Source: Psychroserpens sp. NJDZ02 (GTDB lineage Bacteria; Bacteroidota; Bacteroidia; Flavobacteriales; Flavobacteriaceae). From it: a DNA stretch of 64,000 nucleotides. The notes beneath the pieces were generated by a model. The model did not search any database. It saw only the letters and a program-made list of their open reading frames with translations, and was not told the DNA's origin. Both the position numbers and the translations under genes were made by a program. Below, one piece after another: positions 45,476 to 54,319 of the stretch (its first letter is position 1; every line of letters begins with the position of its first letter). The stretch is from NCBI RefSeq assembly GCF_004843725.1, contig NZ_CP039451.1, forward strand, positions 432,501 through 496,500. The letters are read 5' to 3'.

Positions 45476-45994
45476 ATGATTTACAGATTCAGAGTTATAC
45501 TAGACAACGATACTAAAGAAGATATCTTTAGAGATTTTGAAATGCGCGAAAGCGACACCATGGAAGATCTACATAACGTTATCACACAATGTTTTGGCTT
45601 TGAAGGTAACGAAATGGCTTCGTTTTATTTAAGTGATGACGAGTGGAATCAAGGCGCAGAAATTAGTCTTTTTGATATGAGTGATGGCCTAAACGAAGTT
45701 AGATTGATGAATGAAACATCACTCTCTGACACTGTACACGAAGACCAAACAAAACTAATTTACGTGTACGACTTCATGAGTATGTGGACATTTTTTGTGG
45801 AATTAGCTGAAATCGTTGAAGTTGCGGAAGGTGTAGACTACCCTAATCTGATGTACGTTCAAGGTCAAGTTCCTACAGAAGCACCTGAAAAAGTGTTTGA
45901 AGCAGAAAAAGATGAGTTTGAAGACGACTTAGAAGATGACGACTTTAATATTGACGATTATGATAATTTAGACTTTGAAGAAAACTGGAACTAA
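45476..45994 (+). CDS. pRiA4b ORF-3-like protein
   Basis: A 172-residue soluble protein of the plasmid pRiA4b ORF-3-like family: IYRFRVILDNDTKEDIFRDF, DTMEDLHNVITQCFGF and MASFYLSDDEWNQGAEISL, with a very acidic C-terminal tail. The family is named after a plasmid gene and found in the passenger region of some insertion sequences, but it is common as an ordinary chromosomal gene in Flavobacteriaceae, so no transposon is implied. Function unknown. Its stop overlaps the convergent gene by 4 bases. Confidence 0.75.
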   Translation: MIYRFRVILDNDTKEDIFRDFEMRESDTMEDLHNVITQCFGFEGNEMASFYLSDDEWNQGAEISLFDMSDGLNEVRLMNETSLSDTVHEDQTKLIYVYDFMSMWTFFVELAEIVEVAEGVDYPNLMYVQGQVPTEAPEKVFEAEKDEFEDDLEDDDFNIDDYDNLDFEENWN

Positions 45995-47049
45995 AAATCC
46001 TGTGTATGTATATCTTCATAATTACGCTTGACAAAGTTTAGAGCGTTTTTCAAAATTTCGCCCATATTTTTACTTTTCTTAAATTCCAAATCCAACGTAT
46101 GATCGTATATTTTGGATTTTAAAAGTTTTATATTGGCTTTATTAGATATTTTGTCATGTACCATACAATCTAGTAGTTGTGCAATACGATCGTTATAACT
46201 TATCATACGCTTAGCAACAATTGAGCGCTCTTCAACTTTATATTGATCAATAGAGCCCTGTTTAAATTTTTTAGCCACTAATTGTACTAGTTTTAAATTT
46301 TCTTTAAAAAATTGTGGTCTATAAACATTAAACTTTCCTTCGTAACATTGTTGATCAAAATCAATAGCTCTAATTTTAAACACCACGTGATCAAAATCAT
46401 GAGTAGGCACAATAACATAATTATAAGAACGCATATCACCAAGTAATCTAATCATACAGCGCTCGTTAAATTTAACAAACTCCTTAGCAATCTGGGATTT
46501 TTCCCGTTCTGAACAATCTGGTAAATTATTTTTTATAAATTCATCACCAGGTATTCCTGCAATATGCTCCTCTATTAAAGTATTACCATGCACCATAAAA
46601 TTTAATTGATATGGAGATAGCATTTGCTCTAACTCTAAACCATAAATACGCGAAGCATCCGCTTTTTTGACATAAAAATAGGTGTAATTATCATTAATAA
46701 TATTCCTGATTTTCACTCTAAAAGGCTTAGAATTCCCAAAAGTACAATAGTCTATCGCATCTATATTTAAATAGGCATTAGCGGTAACATTACCATCAGA
46801 ATGGAGTCTACTATATACTTTTTTTAAACTTAGGTCAATTTCTTCTCTATCAAATTCGCTAAAATACACACGTATCCAAAGTGTATCATTATCATCTTTA
46901 TCATAAACCGTAATAGCACCTTGAAAACGCAGTAAATCATCATATAGAATTGTTATTTTAGAGTTTCTATTATACTCTGATAAATAACTATTCAATCTAT
47001 CGCTAATTGGGTAAGACGGTTTTTTCTTCGAAATTTTTAAATCCTTCAT
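45991..47049 (-). CDS. Kinase-fold-like unknown protein
   Basis: A 352-residue cytoplasmic protein without a name I know. A kinase-like core can be read: YFYVKKADASRIYGLELEQM (ATP lysine K128/K129 and alpha-C glutamate), LIEEHIAGIPGDEF as hinge (159-172), LGDMRSYNYVI with D205 and N210 in the D-x4-N spacing of the catalytic loop, and RAIDFDQQ (D230) in the metal-binding position. This is inference from motif order. The ATG at 47049 is preferred over the TTG at 47067, which lies inside the promoter box. It converges on the pRiA4b-like gene. Confidence 0.6.
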   Translation of the reverse strand: MKDLKISKKKPSYPISDRLNSYLSEYNRNSKITILYDDLLRFQGAITVYDKDDNDTLWIRVYFSEFDREEIDLSLKKVYSRLHSDGNVTANAYLNIDAIDYCTFGNSKPFRVKIRNIINDNYTYFYVKKADASRIYGLELEQMLSPYQLNFMVHGNTLIEEHIAGIPGDEFIKNNLPDCSEREKSQIAKEFVKFNERCMIRLLGDMRSYNYVIVPTHDFDHVVFKIRAIDFDQQCYEGKFNVYRPQFFKENLKLVQLVAKKFKQGSIDQYKVEERSIVAKRMISYNDRIAQLLDCMVHDKISNKANIKLLKSKIYDHTLDLEFKKSKNMGEILKNALNFVKRNYEDIHTQDF

Positions 47050-47064
47050 AAATATATCTGTCCC

Positions 47065-47072
47065 CAAATTTA
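47065..47072 (-). promoter_or_regulatory. -7 promoter box TAAATTTG, decides the start at 47049
   Basis: Exact TAnnTTTG on the minus strand. It overlaps the upstream TTG candidate, leaving about 15 bases to the ATG at 47049. Confidence 0.6.
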
Positions 47073-47147
47073 AAAACTAATTTTTAAATTGTAACATATT
47101 TAACACTCTATCGTCTTACTATTAAACCAATCAAAAAACCACACATC

Positions 47148-48056
47148 TTGGAAACTATTCTTAGCATTAGTAATCTTACTAAAAAGTATGGCAATTTAAC
47201 AGCTGTCAATAATCTATCCTTTACTATTCAAAAAGGTAATGTATATGGTATTTTAGGCCCTAACGGAAGCGGAAAATCAACCACTTTAGGTATCACATTA
47301 AATGTCGTCAATGCTACTAGCGGAAACTTTAGCTGGTTTGGGGGTACTGCCTCCACGCACCAAGCCTTAAAAAGAGTTGGTGCCATCATCGAGCGCCCTA
47401 ATTTTTATCCTTACATGTCGGCTTACAAAAACTTAAAATTAGTTTGTAAGATTAAAGAAATTAGTGAAGATAAAATAAATGAAAAACTAGAACTAGTTGG
47501 TTTATTAGACCGAAAAGATAGCCAGTTCAAAACGTTTTCTTTAGGGATGAAACAGCGTTTAGCCATAGCATCTGCACTACTTAACGATCCTGAAATATTA
47601 ATTTTAGACGAGCCTACCAATGGTTTAGACCCTCAAGGGATCCATCAAATCAGAGCTATAATACAAGATATTGCTAGCCAAGGGACAACTATTTTATTAG
47701 CCTCGCATTTATTAGACGAAGTAGAAAAAGTTTGTACTCACGTCGTTGTTCTTAGAAAAGGAGAAAAACTATATGAAGGCCCCGTAGGTCAAATGATTTC
47801 TAGTAATGGCTTTTTTGAATTAAAATGCGAAAACACAACATTGTTAATTAATTATTTAGAAGCACACCCAAATATTAAAAACACAAAACTTGTGGACGGA
47901 TTAGTAACTGCTTTTATAGAGCAACCAATGTCGGCTGCTGCCTTTAATAAGGAATTATTTGAAAATGGTATTTTACTGTCTCATTTAATACTTAGAAAAG
48001 AAAGTTTAGAAGAACAATTTCTTCAGCTTACAGATAATTTAGAAGACGCTAATTAA
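47148..48056 (+). CDS. ABC transporter ATP-binding protein
   Basis: A 302-residue ATPase of the CcmA/NatA type: Walker A GPNGSGKST, signature FSLGMKQRLAIA, Walker B ILILDEPTNGLDP, and the switch histidine in ILLASHLLDEVE. A C-terminal extension of 90 residues follows the nucleotide domain. It begins with TTG at 47148, since no ATG fits before the conserved SISNLTKKYG. With the next gene (20 bases downstream) it forms an ABC-2-type exporter, whose substrate is unknown. Confidence 0.9.
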   Translation: METILSISNLTKKYGNLTAVNNLSFTIQKGNVYGILGPNGSGKSTTLGITLNVVNATSGNFSWFGGTASTHQALKRVGAIIERPNFYPYMSAYKNLKLVCKIKEISEDKINEKLELVGLLDRKDSQFKTFSLGMKQRLAIASALLNDPEILILDEPTNGLDPQGIHQIRAIIQDIASQGTTILLASHLLDEVEKVCTHVVVLRKGEKLYEGPVGQMISSNGFFELKCENTTLLINYLEAHPNIKNTKLVDGLVTAFIEQPMSAAAFNKELFENGILLSHLILRKESLEEQFLQLTDNLEDAN

Positions 48057-48076
48057 TCAATCAAAAAAACACAATC

Positions 48077-48901
48077 ATGTTACGACTTTTATCTATAGAA
48101 CTACAAAAATTATTAGAAAATAGAATTAGTAAAATACTAATATTCTTTTCTTTTATACTCCCCTTTTTTATAATCTTATTATCCTCCTTTAAGATCAACT
48201 TCTTTGGTTTATTCACCATAGATCTAGGTAGTGTTGGTATATTTGACTTTCCTCATATATGGCACATCACCACCTTTTTCACAGCTCAATTTAAACTGTT
48301 TTTCGCCATTGTTGTGGTTAGTATGATTGGTAATGAATATAGCAATAAAACCATTAAACAAAACCTGATTGATGGTTTAAGCAAAAAAGAATTTATTTTA
48401 TCCAAATTTATTACCATAGTTTTCTTTGCGCTAGTATCAACACTTTTAATTGGACTAATCACATTATGTATTGGGTTATATTATTCTGGAGACACAGAAG
48501 CGTATTATATGCATAGAGACATTATATTTCTACTAGCCTATTTTATAAAGTTAGTTGGCTTTTTTAGTTTATGTTTATTTCTTGCGGTTTTAATAAAACG
48601 CTCTGCCTTTGCACTGGGGTTTATGTTTATCATATTTATAGTAGAATGGATTTTATACGCGGTTATTGCAAAAAATTACACTGATGAAATAGCAACTAAT
48701 ATTCAAAATTACTTTCCTTTAAAATCGATGTGGAAATTAATTGACGAACCCTTTAGACGTATTGCGCTAATGAAATCTCCTGAAAACACAAAATTACTTT
48801 ATGACTATGCCGTACATTGGAATGAAATAGCTATTGTTTTAGTATGGACTGCACTATTTGTTTACTGGTCCTACAAATTATTACAAAAAAGAGACTTATA
48901 G
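48077..48901 (+). CDS. ABC-2-type transporter permease
   Basis: A 274-residue membrane protein with about six hydrophobic helices: an N-terminal MLRLLSIELQKLLENRISK amphipathic start, then segments around residues 20-45, 75-90, 115-140, 155-175, 185-205 and 250-268. It belongs to the ABC-2 permeases that pair with NatA-like ATPases; the partner is the gene just upstream. The exported substrate cannot be inferred. Confidence 0.8.
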   Translation: MLRLLSIELQKLLENRISKILIFFSFILPFFIILLSSFKINFFGLFTIDLGSVGIFDFPHIWHITTFFTAQFKLFFAIVVVSMIGNEYSNKTIKQNLIDGLSKKEFILSKFITIVFFALVSTLLIGLITLCIGLYYSGDTEAYYMHRDIIFLLAYFIKLVGFFSLCLFLAVLIKRSAFALGFMFIIFIVEWILYAVIAKNYTDEIATNIQNYFPLKSMWKLIDEPFRRIALMKSPENTKLLYDYAVHWNEIAIVLVWTALFVYWSYKLLQKRDL

Positions 48902-48980
48902 TCAAACCCTTTTTTAACAGTAATCATTTATATTAAAAAATATTCTTTTCATACCTTTACTAGCTCCTGTTAGAAAAAAT

Positions 48981-51900
48981 ATGAAAAGAATATTATTCCT
49001 TGCTATACTAGTTTGCAATTACATTACAACAGCTCAAAACGAAGCGGCCAATTGGTATTTTGGAAACAATGCGGGTATTAATTTTAACACCAATACAAAT
49101 ACTGTTACCGCTTTGGCGGATGGCTTACTATCCACAGAAGAAGGTTGTACAAGTATTTCTGATAGTTCTGGTAATTTATTATTTTACACTAACGGAGAAA
49201 ATGTTTATGATAGACAGCATAATATTATGTCTAACGGCACCGGACTCTTCGGGAATCAATCTAGTACACAATCTGCAATAATTATACCCAAACCTGAAGA
49301 TCCTAACCTCTATTATATCTTCACTCAAGACACTAATTTTCAATTCAATCCTGACAATGGTTTTAACTACTCAACGGTAGATATGACCTTAAATGGTGGT
49401 TTTGGTGCGGTTACTGTTAAAAATCAATTTTTATTAAATAAAGCCTCCGAAAAAGTAACTGCTGTTTTAAAAGATTGTCAATCTCAAAATATATGGGTCG
49501 TTACTTATGCCGATTCGGACGCACTTACAAATATTAATGCGGTAGACAACAATAATAATACTTTTTATGCTTTTGAAGTTAGCGCTGCTTCAGGTGTAAA
49601 TTCAACTCCAATAGTATCTACCCTACCTTTTTCTATCTCGGAAAGAAGAGGTTATCTTAAATTTTCTCCTGACGGCACTAAACTAGCCTGTGCGAACGTC
49701 GCAGAAGGCCTTTACCTCTTTGATTTTGATACAACTACGGGAATAGTCAGTAATCCTCAACAAATTAATACTACAATTGCTCCTCCCGGAAAACCACAAT
49801 CTCCTTATGGTATAGAGTTTTCTCCGGACAACCAAATCTTATACGTCACGACCTATTATGAAACTTCTACTGCAAATTTCACCAACCCTAGTGCACAATA
49901 CGGTGCTTTAGTCCAATATGATTTAACAGCCATTAATATTAGTGCTACAGAACAGGTTTTAGACCAAAGAACGATGTACAGAAGCGCATTACAACTAGGC
50001 CCTGATGGTAAAATTTACAGATCATTAAGCGCCACTTATGATCAAGGAACTCCTTTTTTAAGTGTTGTAAACAATCCAAATAACTTAGGAGTAGCATCAA
50101 ATTATCAACACGCTACCATAAACTTAAATGGACGATCCTCCAGACAAGGGCTACCTCCTTTTATAGCCTCTTTTTTCTCAGAAAAAATAGATATAATACC
50201 CACAGATACATCAAATAATATTAATCTCCCTTTATGTGTTGGTGACGATTATACTTTAATTGCCGAAGCTATTTCTGGCGCCACTTATACTTGGACTAAA
50301 GATGACATCGCAATCGTAACACCTGCAATTCCAAACGAATTGTTAATTACAGAAAATGGTAATTATGAGGTCTTAATCAATTTAAACAATGGCGATTGTG
50401 ACACAAAAGAAGGTCAAGCCATTGTAACGTATTTTAATATACCGGTAGCTACACAACCAAATGACCTTAATATTTGTGATGATAATAATGACTTGACCAC
50501 AACATTTCTCCTTTCTTCACAAGACGTAGCCATTTTAAATGGTCAAAATCCAGCGACTTACTCTGTTCAATATTATCTAAACCAAGTAGATGCCGATTTA
50601 GATCAAAACCAATTAGCTGACCCTTACAATAATAGCAATGCTCAAGAAACAATATTCGCTAGAGTTTTTAACAGTTTAAACCCAGATTGTTTTGACACCA
50701 CTACTTTTAATATTGCTGTTTTTAAGACACCTACTATTGACCTTTTAACAGATTACAGTATTTGTGACGACACCTCAGATGGAGATAACACTAATGGCCA
50801 AACGACAATCGATCTATCATATTACAATAGCCAAGTTTACGGAAGTCAAGATGCAATGACCTATGCCATTTCTTATCATAATTCGCAAGTTGATGCGAAT
50901 TTAGGAGACAATCCGCTACCTAATAACTATTATAATACCACACCATTTAACGAAACTATTTTTGTTCGACTAGAAAATATAAATAATGCAGATTGTTTTG
51001 ATACCCAAAGTTTTAACATCAACATAAATCCAGCCCCTTTAGCTTTTGATGATATACTCTTTCAATGCGACCAAGATGGTATTCCTGATGGAATAACCAC
51101 TTTCAATTTAAACCAAATCACCACAAGTATTACCAACAACGCTCCAAATGTAACGACCATTTTTTACACAACAATGGCCAATGCTTTATCAGAAACCACT
51201 CCAATAGACAGCAGCGCTTATAACAATGTAACAAACCCACAAACCATTTATGCTCTAGTTACTAATGCCATTACAAGTTGTAAATCAATTAGTGAATTAA
51301 TATTAGAGGTAAGCACAACACAAAGTAATAACTATATAGCACCTCCCGTTTGTGATGAATTAGGATCCGAAGATGGTATAAACACTTTTAATTTAGACGA
51401 TTTTTCTACAGAAATTTTAAGTAGTCTTCCTGCAGGAATTACTATTAGTTATTACGAAACTTATAATGACGCCTTAATAGAAGCTAATCCACTACCTAGA
51501 TTATACGATAACACGACAGCATACAGTCAAACAATTTATGCTAGAGCAGAAAATGATAATGCTTGCTACGGAATTAATGAAGTCTTACTAACTATAAATC
51601 CATTACCCGAATTACCTGAAGACGAAACTATTTTTTATTGTTTAAATGAATTTCCTAATACAATACAATTAACAGCTTCAACATCATCAAATAGCAACTA
51701 TTATTATGATTGGTCCACAAATGAGACTACAGCAAGTATTGCTATTAATACAGTAGGCACCTATACCGTAACAGCAACAACAGTTGAAGGCTGTTCAAAA
51801 ACAAAAACTATTATTGTCGAAGCTTCAAACGTTGCAACAATTACAGATATTGAAGTTGTCGACGGAAATTTGAATAATAATTTAGTAACGATTATTGCTT

Positions 51901-52325
51901 CAGGAGAAGGACACTATCTTTTCGAATTAATTAATACCGAAAACCTGTCTACTGGCTTTCAATCTAGCAACGTATTTACAAACGTAAAACCCGGAATTTA
52001 TTCAGTAAACGTTAAGGATGTAAAAAATAACTGTGGTACAGTTGATCAATTATTTTCTGTAGTAGGGTTTCCTTTGTATTTTACACCAAATAACGACGGT
52101 CAGAATGATTTTTGGCAAGTATATGGCGTATCTAATCAATTCCAACCAAATTCTGTCATCCAAATTTTTGATAGATACGGTAAATTGCTAAAAGAATTCA
52201 CCCCTTCTAGTACAGGTTGGGATGGTACTTTTAATGGCTTACCAATGCCTACTAATGATTATTGGTTTACAGTTATGCTTCAAGACGGACGACTATATAA
52301 AAATCATTTCACTTTAAAACGATAG
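48981..52325 (+). CDS. Secreted beta-propeller and repeat protein, T9SS type B
   Basis: An 1114-residue exported protein (signal peptide 1-18, ending TTAQ). Residues about 20-395 look like a beta-propeller (NWYFGNNAGINFNTNTN, LKFSPDGTKLACANV, IEFSPDNQILYVTTYYET). Then come four repeats of about 90 residues opening with CDD or CD and a D-rich turn, as in ICDDNNDLTTTFLLSSQDVA and QCDQDGIPDGITTFNLNQI. It ends in a gliding-motility-associated C-terminal domain (FTPNNDGQNDFWQVYG, IFDRYGKLLKEF, PTNDYWFTVML), the T9SS type B sorting signal. It should be attached to or released from the cell surface. Confidence 0.88.
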   Translation: MKRILFLAILVCNYITTAQNEAANWYFGNNAGINFNTNTNTVTALADGLLSTEEGCTSISDSSGNLLFYTNGENVYDRQHNIMSNGTGLFGNQSSTQSAIIIPKPEDPNLYYIFTQDTNFQFNPDNGFNYSTVDMTLNGGFGAVTVKNQFLLNKASEKVTAVLKDCQSQNIWVVTYADSDALTNINAVDNNNNTFYAFEVSAASGVNSTPIVSTLPFSISERRGYLKFSPDGTKLACANVAEGLYLFDFDTTTGIVSNPQQINTTIAPPGKPQSPYGIEFSPDNQILYVTTYYETSTANFTNPSAQYGALVQYDLTAINISATEQVLDQRTMYRSALQLGPDGKIYRSLSATYDQGTPFLSVVNNPNNLGVASNYQHATINLNGRSSRQGLPPFIASFFSEKIDIIPTDTSNNINLPLCVGDDYTLIAEAISGATYTWTKDDIAIVTPAIPNELLITENGNYEVLINLNNGDCDTKEGQAIVTYFNIPVATQPNDLNICDDNNDLTTTFLLSSQDVAILNGQNPATYSVQYYLNQVDADLDQNQLADPYNNSNAQETIFARVFNSLNPDCFDTTTFNIAVFKTPTIDLLTDYSICDDTSDGDNTNGQTTIDLSYYNSQVYGSQDAMTYAISYHNSQVDANLGDNPLPNNYYNTTPFNETIFVRLENINNADCFDTQSFNININPAPLAFDDILFQCDQDGIPDGITTFNLNQITTSITNNAPNVTTIFYTTMANALSETTPIDSSAYNNVTNPQTIYALVTNAITSCKSISELILEVSTTQSNNYIAPPVCDELGSEDGINTFNLDDFSTEILSSLPAGITISYYETYNDALIEANPLPRLYDNTTAYSQTIYARAENDNACYGINEVLLTINPLPELPEDETIFYCLNEFPNTIQLTASTSSNSNYYYDWSTNETTASIAINTVGTYTVTATTVEGCSKTKTIIVEASNVATITDIEVVDGNLNNNLVTIIASGEGHYLFELINTENLSTGFQSSNVFTNVKPGIYSVNVKDVKNNCGTVDQLFSVVGFPLYFTPNNDGQNDFWQVYGVSNQFQPNSVIQIFDRYGKLLKEFTPSSTGWDGTFNGLPMPTNDYWFTVMLQDGRLYKNHFTLKR

Positions 52326-52357
52326 TAATTTGTATTTTTAAGCAAGAATATTGAGTA

Positions 52358-54196
52358 ATGAAATACCTATGTTATGCTTTTTTTATAATAAGTTTTTGCT
52401 TTCAAAATGTAAATGCTCAAGACATTACGCTCTTTCAGCAATACAATGGAAGATATGACTACATAGCAATTGGAAACACTTTAAATCAAGCAGAAAACAA
52501 TTTATCACAAACTTTTTGCGAAATCCTCCCCTCTTCTCAAGCGAACTTAAACCTCCCAACAAATACATCGATAATAGCTGCTTACTTATTTTGGTCTGGC
52601 TCTGGTCCTGGAGATACCGAAGTCATGCTAAATACGTCTATAGTAACTGCTGAAGACACGTATACCGTGGACTACAATGCAGGATTTAATGGGATACTAA
52701 CCTATTTTGCTAGTTATGCAAACGTCACTGATCAAATAATTACGGAAGGTAATGTGAATTATCAATTTTCGGGATTAGATATTTCTGATACTTTAGCAAA
52801 CACACCTGGCTATTGTAATAATAGAACCAATTATGCCGGATGGAGTTTATATGTTATTTATGAAGACAGTACACTACCACTAAATCAAGTTAATCTATTT
52901 CTAGGTTTAGAAATAATAAATGAAGAAGTACAAGACAAAACCATTATTCTTGAAAACGTCAATGTATTAGATAATGACAATGCTAAAATTGGTTTTTTAA
53001 CTTGGGAAGGAGACAATGCGCTTAACTTTGGAGAATCCTTGTCTATCAACGGAAATATTCTATCCAATCCTCCATTAAACTCAGCTGACAACGCTTTTAA
53101 CGGAACCAATAGCTTTACTAATGCTACAAATTTTTACAATGTAGATTTAGATGTCTATAATATTGAAAACAATATTCAAATTGGAGACAATCAAGTCACT
53201 ATTAACCTAACAACAGGAGCACCAGATAGTAATGGCATATTTAGAGCTGACTTAATTATTATTAATAATATTATAACAGTACTTAATAGCCAATTACCAG
53301 ACGCCACTATAATTACAAATAACTATGAGGTTAGCTGTGGCAGTAGAGCTGTAACGCTTGATTACTCTGTTTTTAATAACAATAGCACAGACACGCTTCC
53401 TGCAAATACACCAATAGCCTTTTTTATTGATACTGTTTTGGTTGCCCAAAGTCAAACTATTAATGATATCCCTATTGGAGGTGAAGAAAACAATCAAATT
53501 ACAATACAAATCCCTAATTCTATTTCTGACGCATTTACAATCCAACTTGCTGTTGACAATGATGGATTAAATAATAGTATCATAACAGAAACTAACGAAG
53601 TCAACAATAACAATTTCCAAGCAATACAATTACTCCCCTTTCCAGAAACTATAAACCTTCAACCAATTTCGGAATGCAATAAAGGCTATAACCAAGCCAC
53701 TTTTGATTTAACGGAAGCATTACCTCAAATTAATCAAAATCAGTATTTAAGTTTTTCTTTCTATCAAACCACAGAAGACATAGCATCCGGTAATACAATA
53801 ACAAACCTCACTTCTTATATATCCAGTACAACACCGCAAACCATTTACATAACAGCCTTTACAGAGCTATGCTATGACCTATATATGTTTGATCTAGTTA
53901 CCGAAAACTGTCCACCTTATGTGCCACAAGGTTTTTCTCCTAATAACGATAGTATTAATGACTATTTTAATATTCAAGGATTGTATTCCATATTTGAAAA
54001 CCACGAGTTATTAATCTACAATCGATATGGTACTCTAATTTTTAAAGGAGATAATACGACCAAATGGTATGGTCTAATTAACCAAGGTTTAAATAACCAC
54101 GGAAAGATCGTTCCTGTAGGCACTTACTTTTATGTTTTAAATTTAAAAGACCCTAATTATAGTGTCCAAACAGGCTGGGTGTACGTAAACTATTAA
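52358..54196 (+). CDS. Secreted protein, T9SS type B
   Basis: A 612-residue exported protein (signal peptide to about residue 20, VNAQ). The N-terminal part (20-300) has an enveloping beta-sandwich feel (AYLFWSGSGPGDTEVMLNTS, NYAGWSLYVIYEDSTLPLNQ), followed by a CARDB-like section (LPDATIITNNYEVSCGSRAV, TNEVNNNNFQAIQL), one Cys-bounded repeat (ECNKGYNQATFDLTEALPQI) and a type B sorting domain (VPQGFSPNNDSINDYFNIQG, IYNRYGTLIFKG, PVGTYFYVLNL). It starts 32 bases after the preceding gene and is probably co-transcribed. Confidence 0.85.
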   Translation: MKYLCYAFFIISFCFQNVNAQDITLFQQYNGRYDYIAIGNTLNQAENNLSQTFCEILPSSQANLNLPTNTSIIAAYLFWSGSGPGDTEVMLNTSIVTAEDTYTVDYNAGFNGILTYFASYANVTDQIITEGNVNYQFSGLDISDTLANTPGYCNNRTNYAGWSLYVIYEDSTLPLNQVNLFLGLEIINEEVQDKTIILENVNVLDNDNAKIGFLTWEGDNALNFGESLSINGNILSNPPLNSADNAFNGTNSFTNATNFYNVDLDVYNIENNIQIGDNQVTINLTTGAPDSNGIFRADLIIINNIITVLNSQLPDATIITNNYEVSCGSRAVTLDYSVFNNNSTDTLPANTPIAFFIDTVLVAQSQTINDIPIGGEENNQITIQIPNSISDAFTIQLAVDNDGLNNSIITETNEVNNNNFQAIQLLPFPETINLQPISECNKGYNQATFDLTEALPQINQNQYLSFSFYQTTEDIASGNTITNLTSYISSTTPQTIYITAFTELCYDLYMFDLVTENCPPYVPQGFSPNNDSINDYFNIQGLYSIFENHELLIYNRYGTLIFKGDNTTKWYGLINQGLNNHGKIVPVGTYFYVLNLKDPNYSVQTGWVYVNY

Positions 54197-54319
54197 TTTG
54201 CAACATTTTAAAAACGTTTTTAATCGTTATTATTCGTTTTTTATAGATTATTTATCTAATATTGTGTTTTTAAACGGTGAAATATGTTTTTTATCGTGGT
54301 TCCCAAAACCTAAAAACAC

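Noticed and set aside
45476..45994. Insertion-sequence passenger gene (pRiA4b ORF-3/IS1096-related naming)
   Set aside because: No transposase, inverted repeats or target duplication surround it; in this family the gene is an ordinary chromosomal one.
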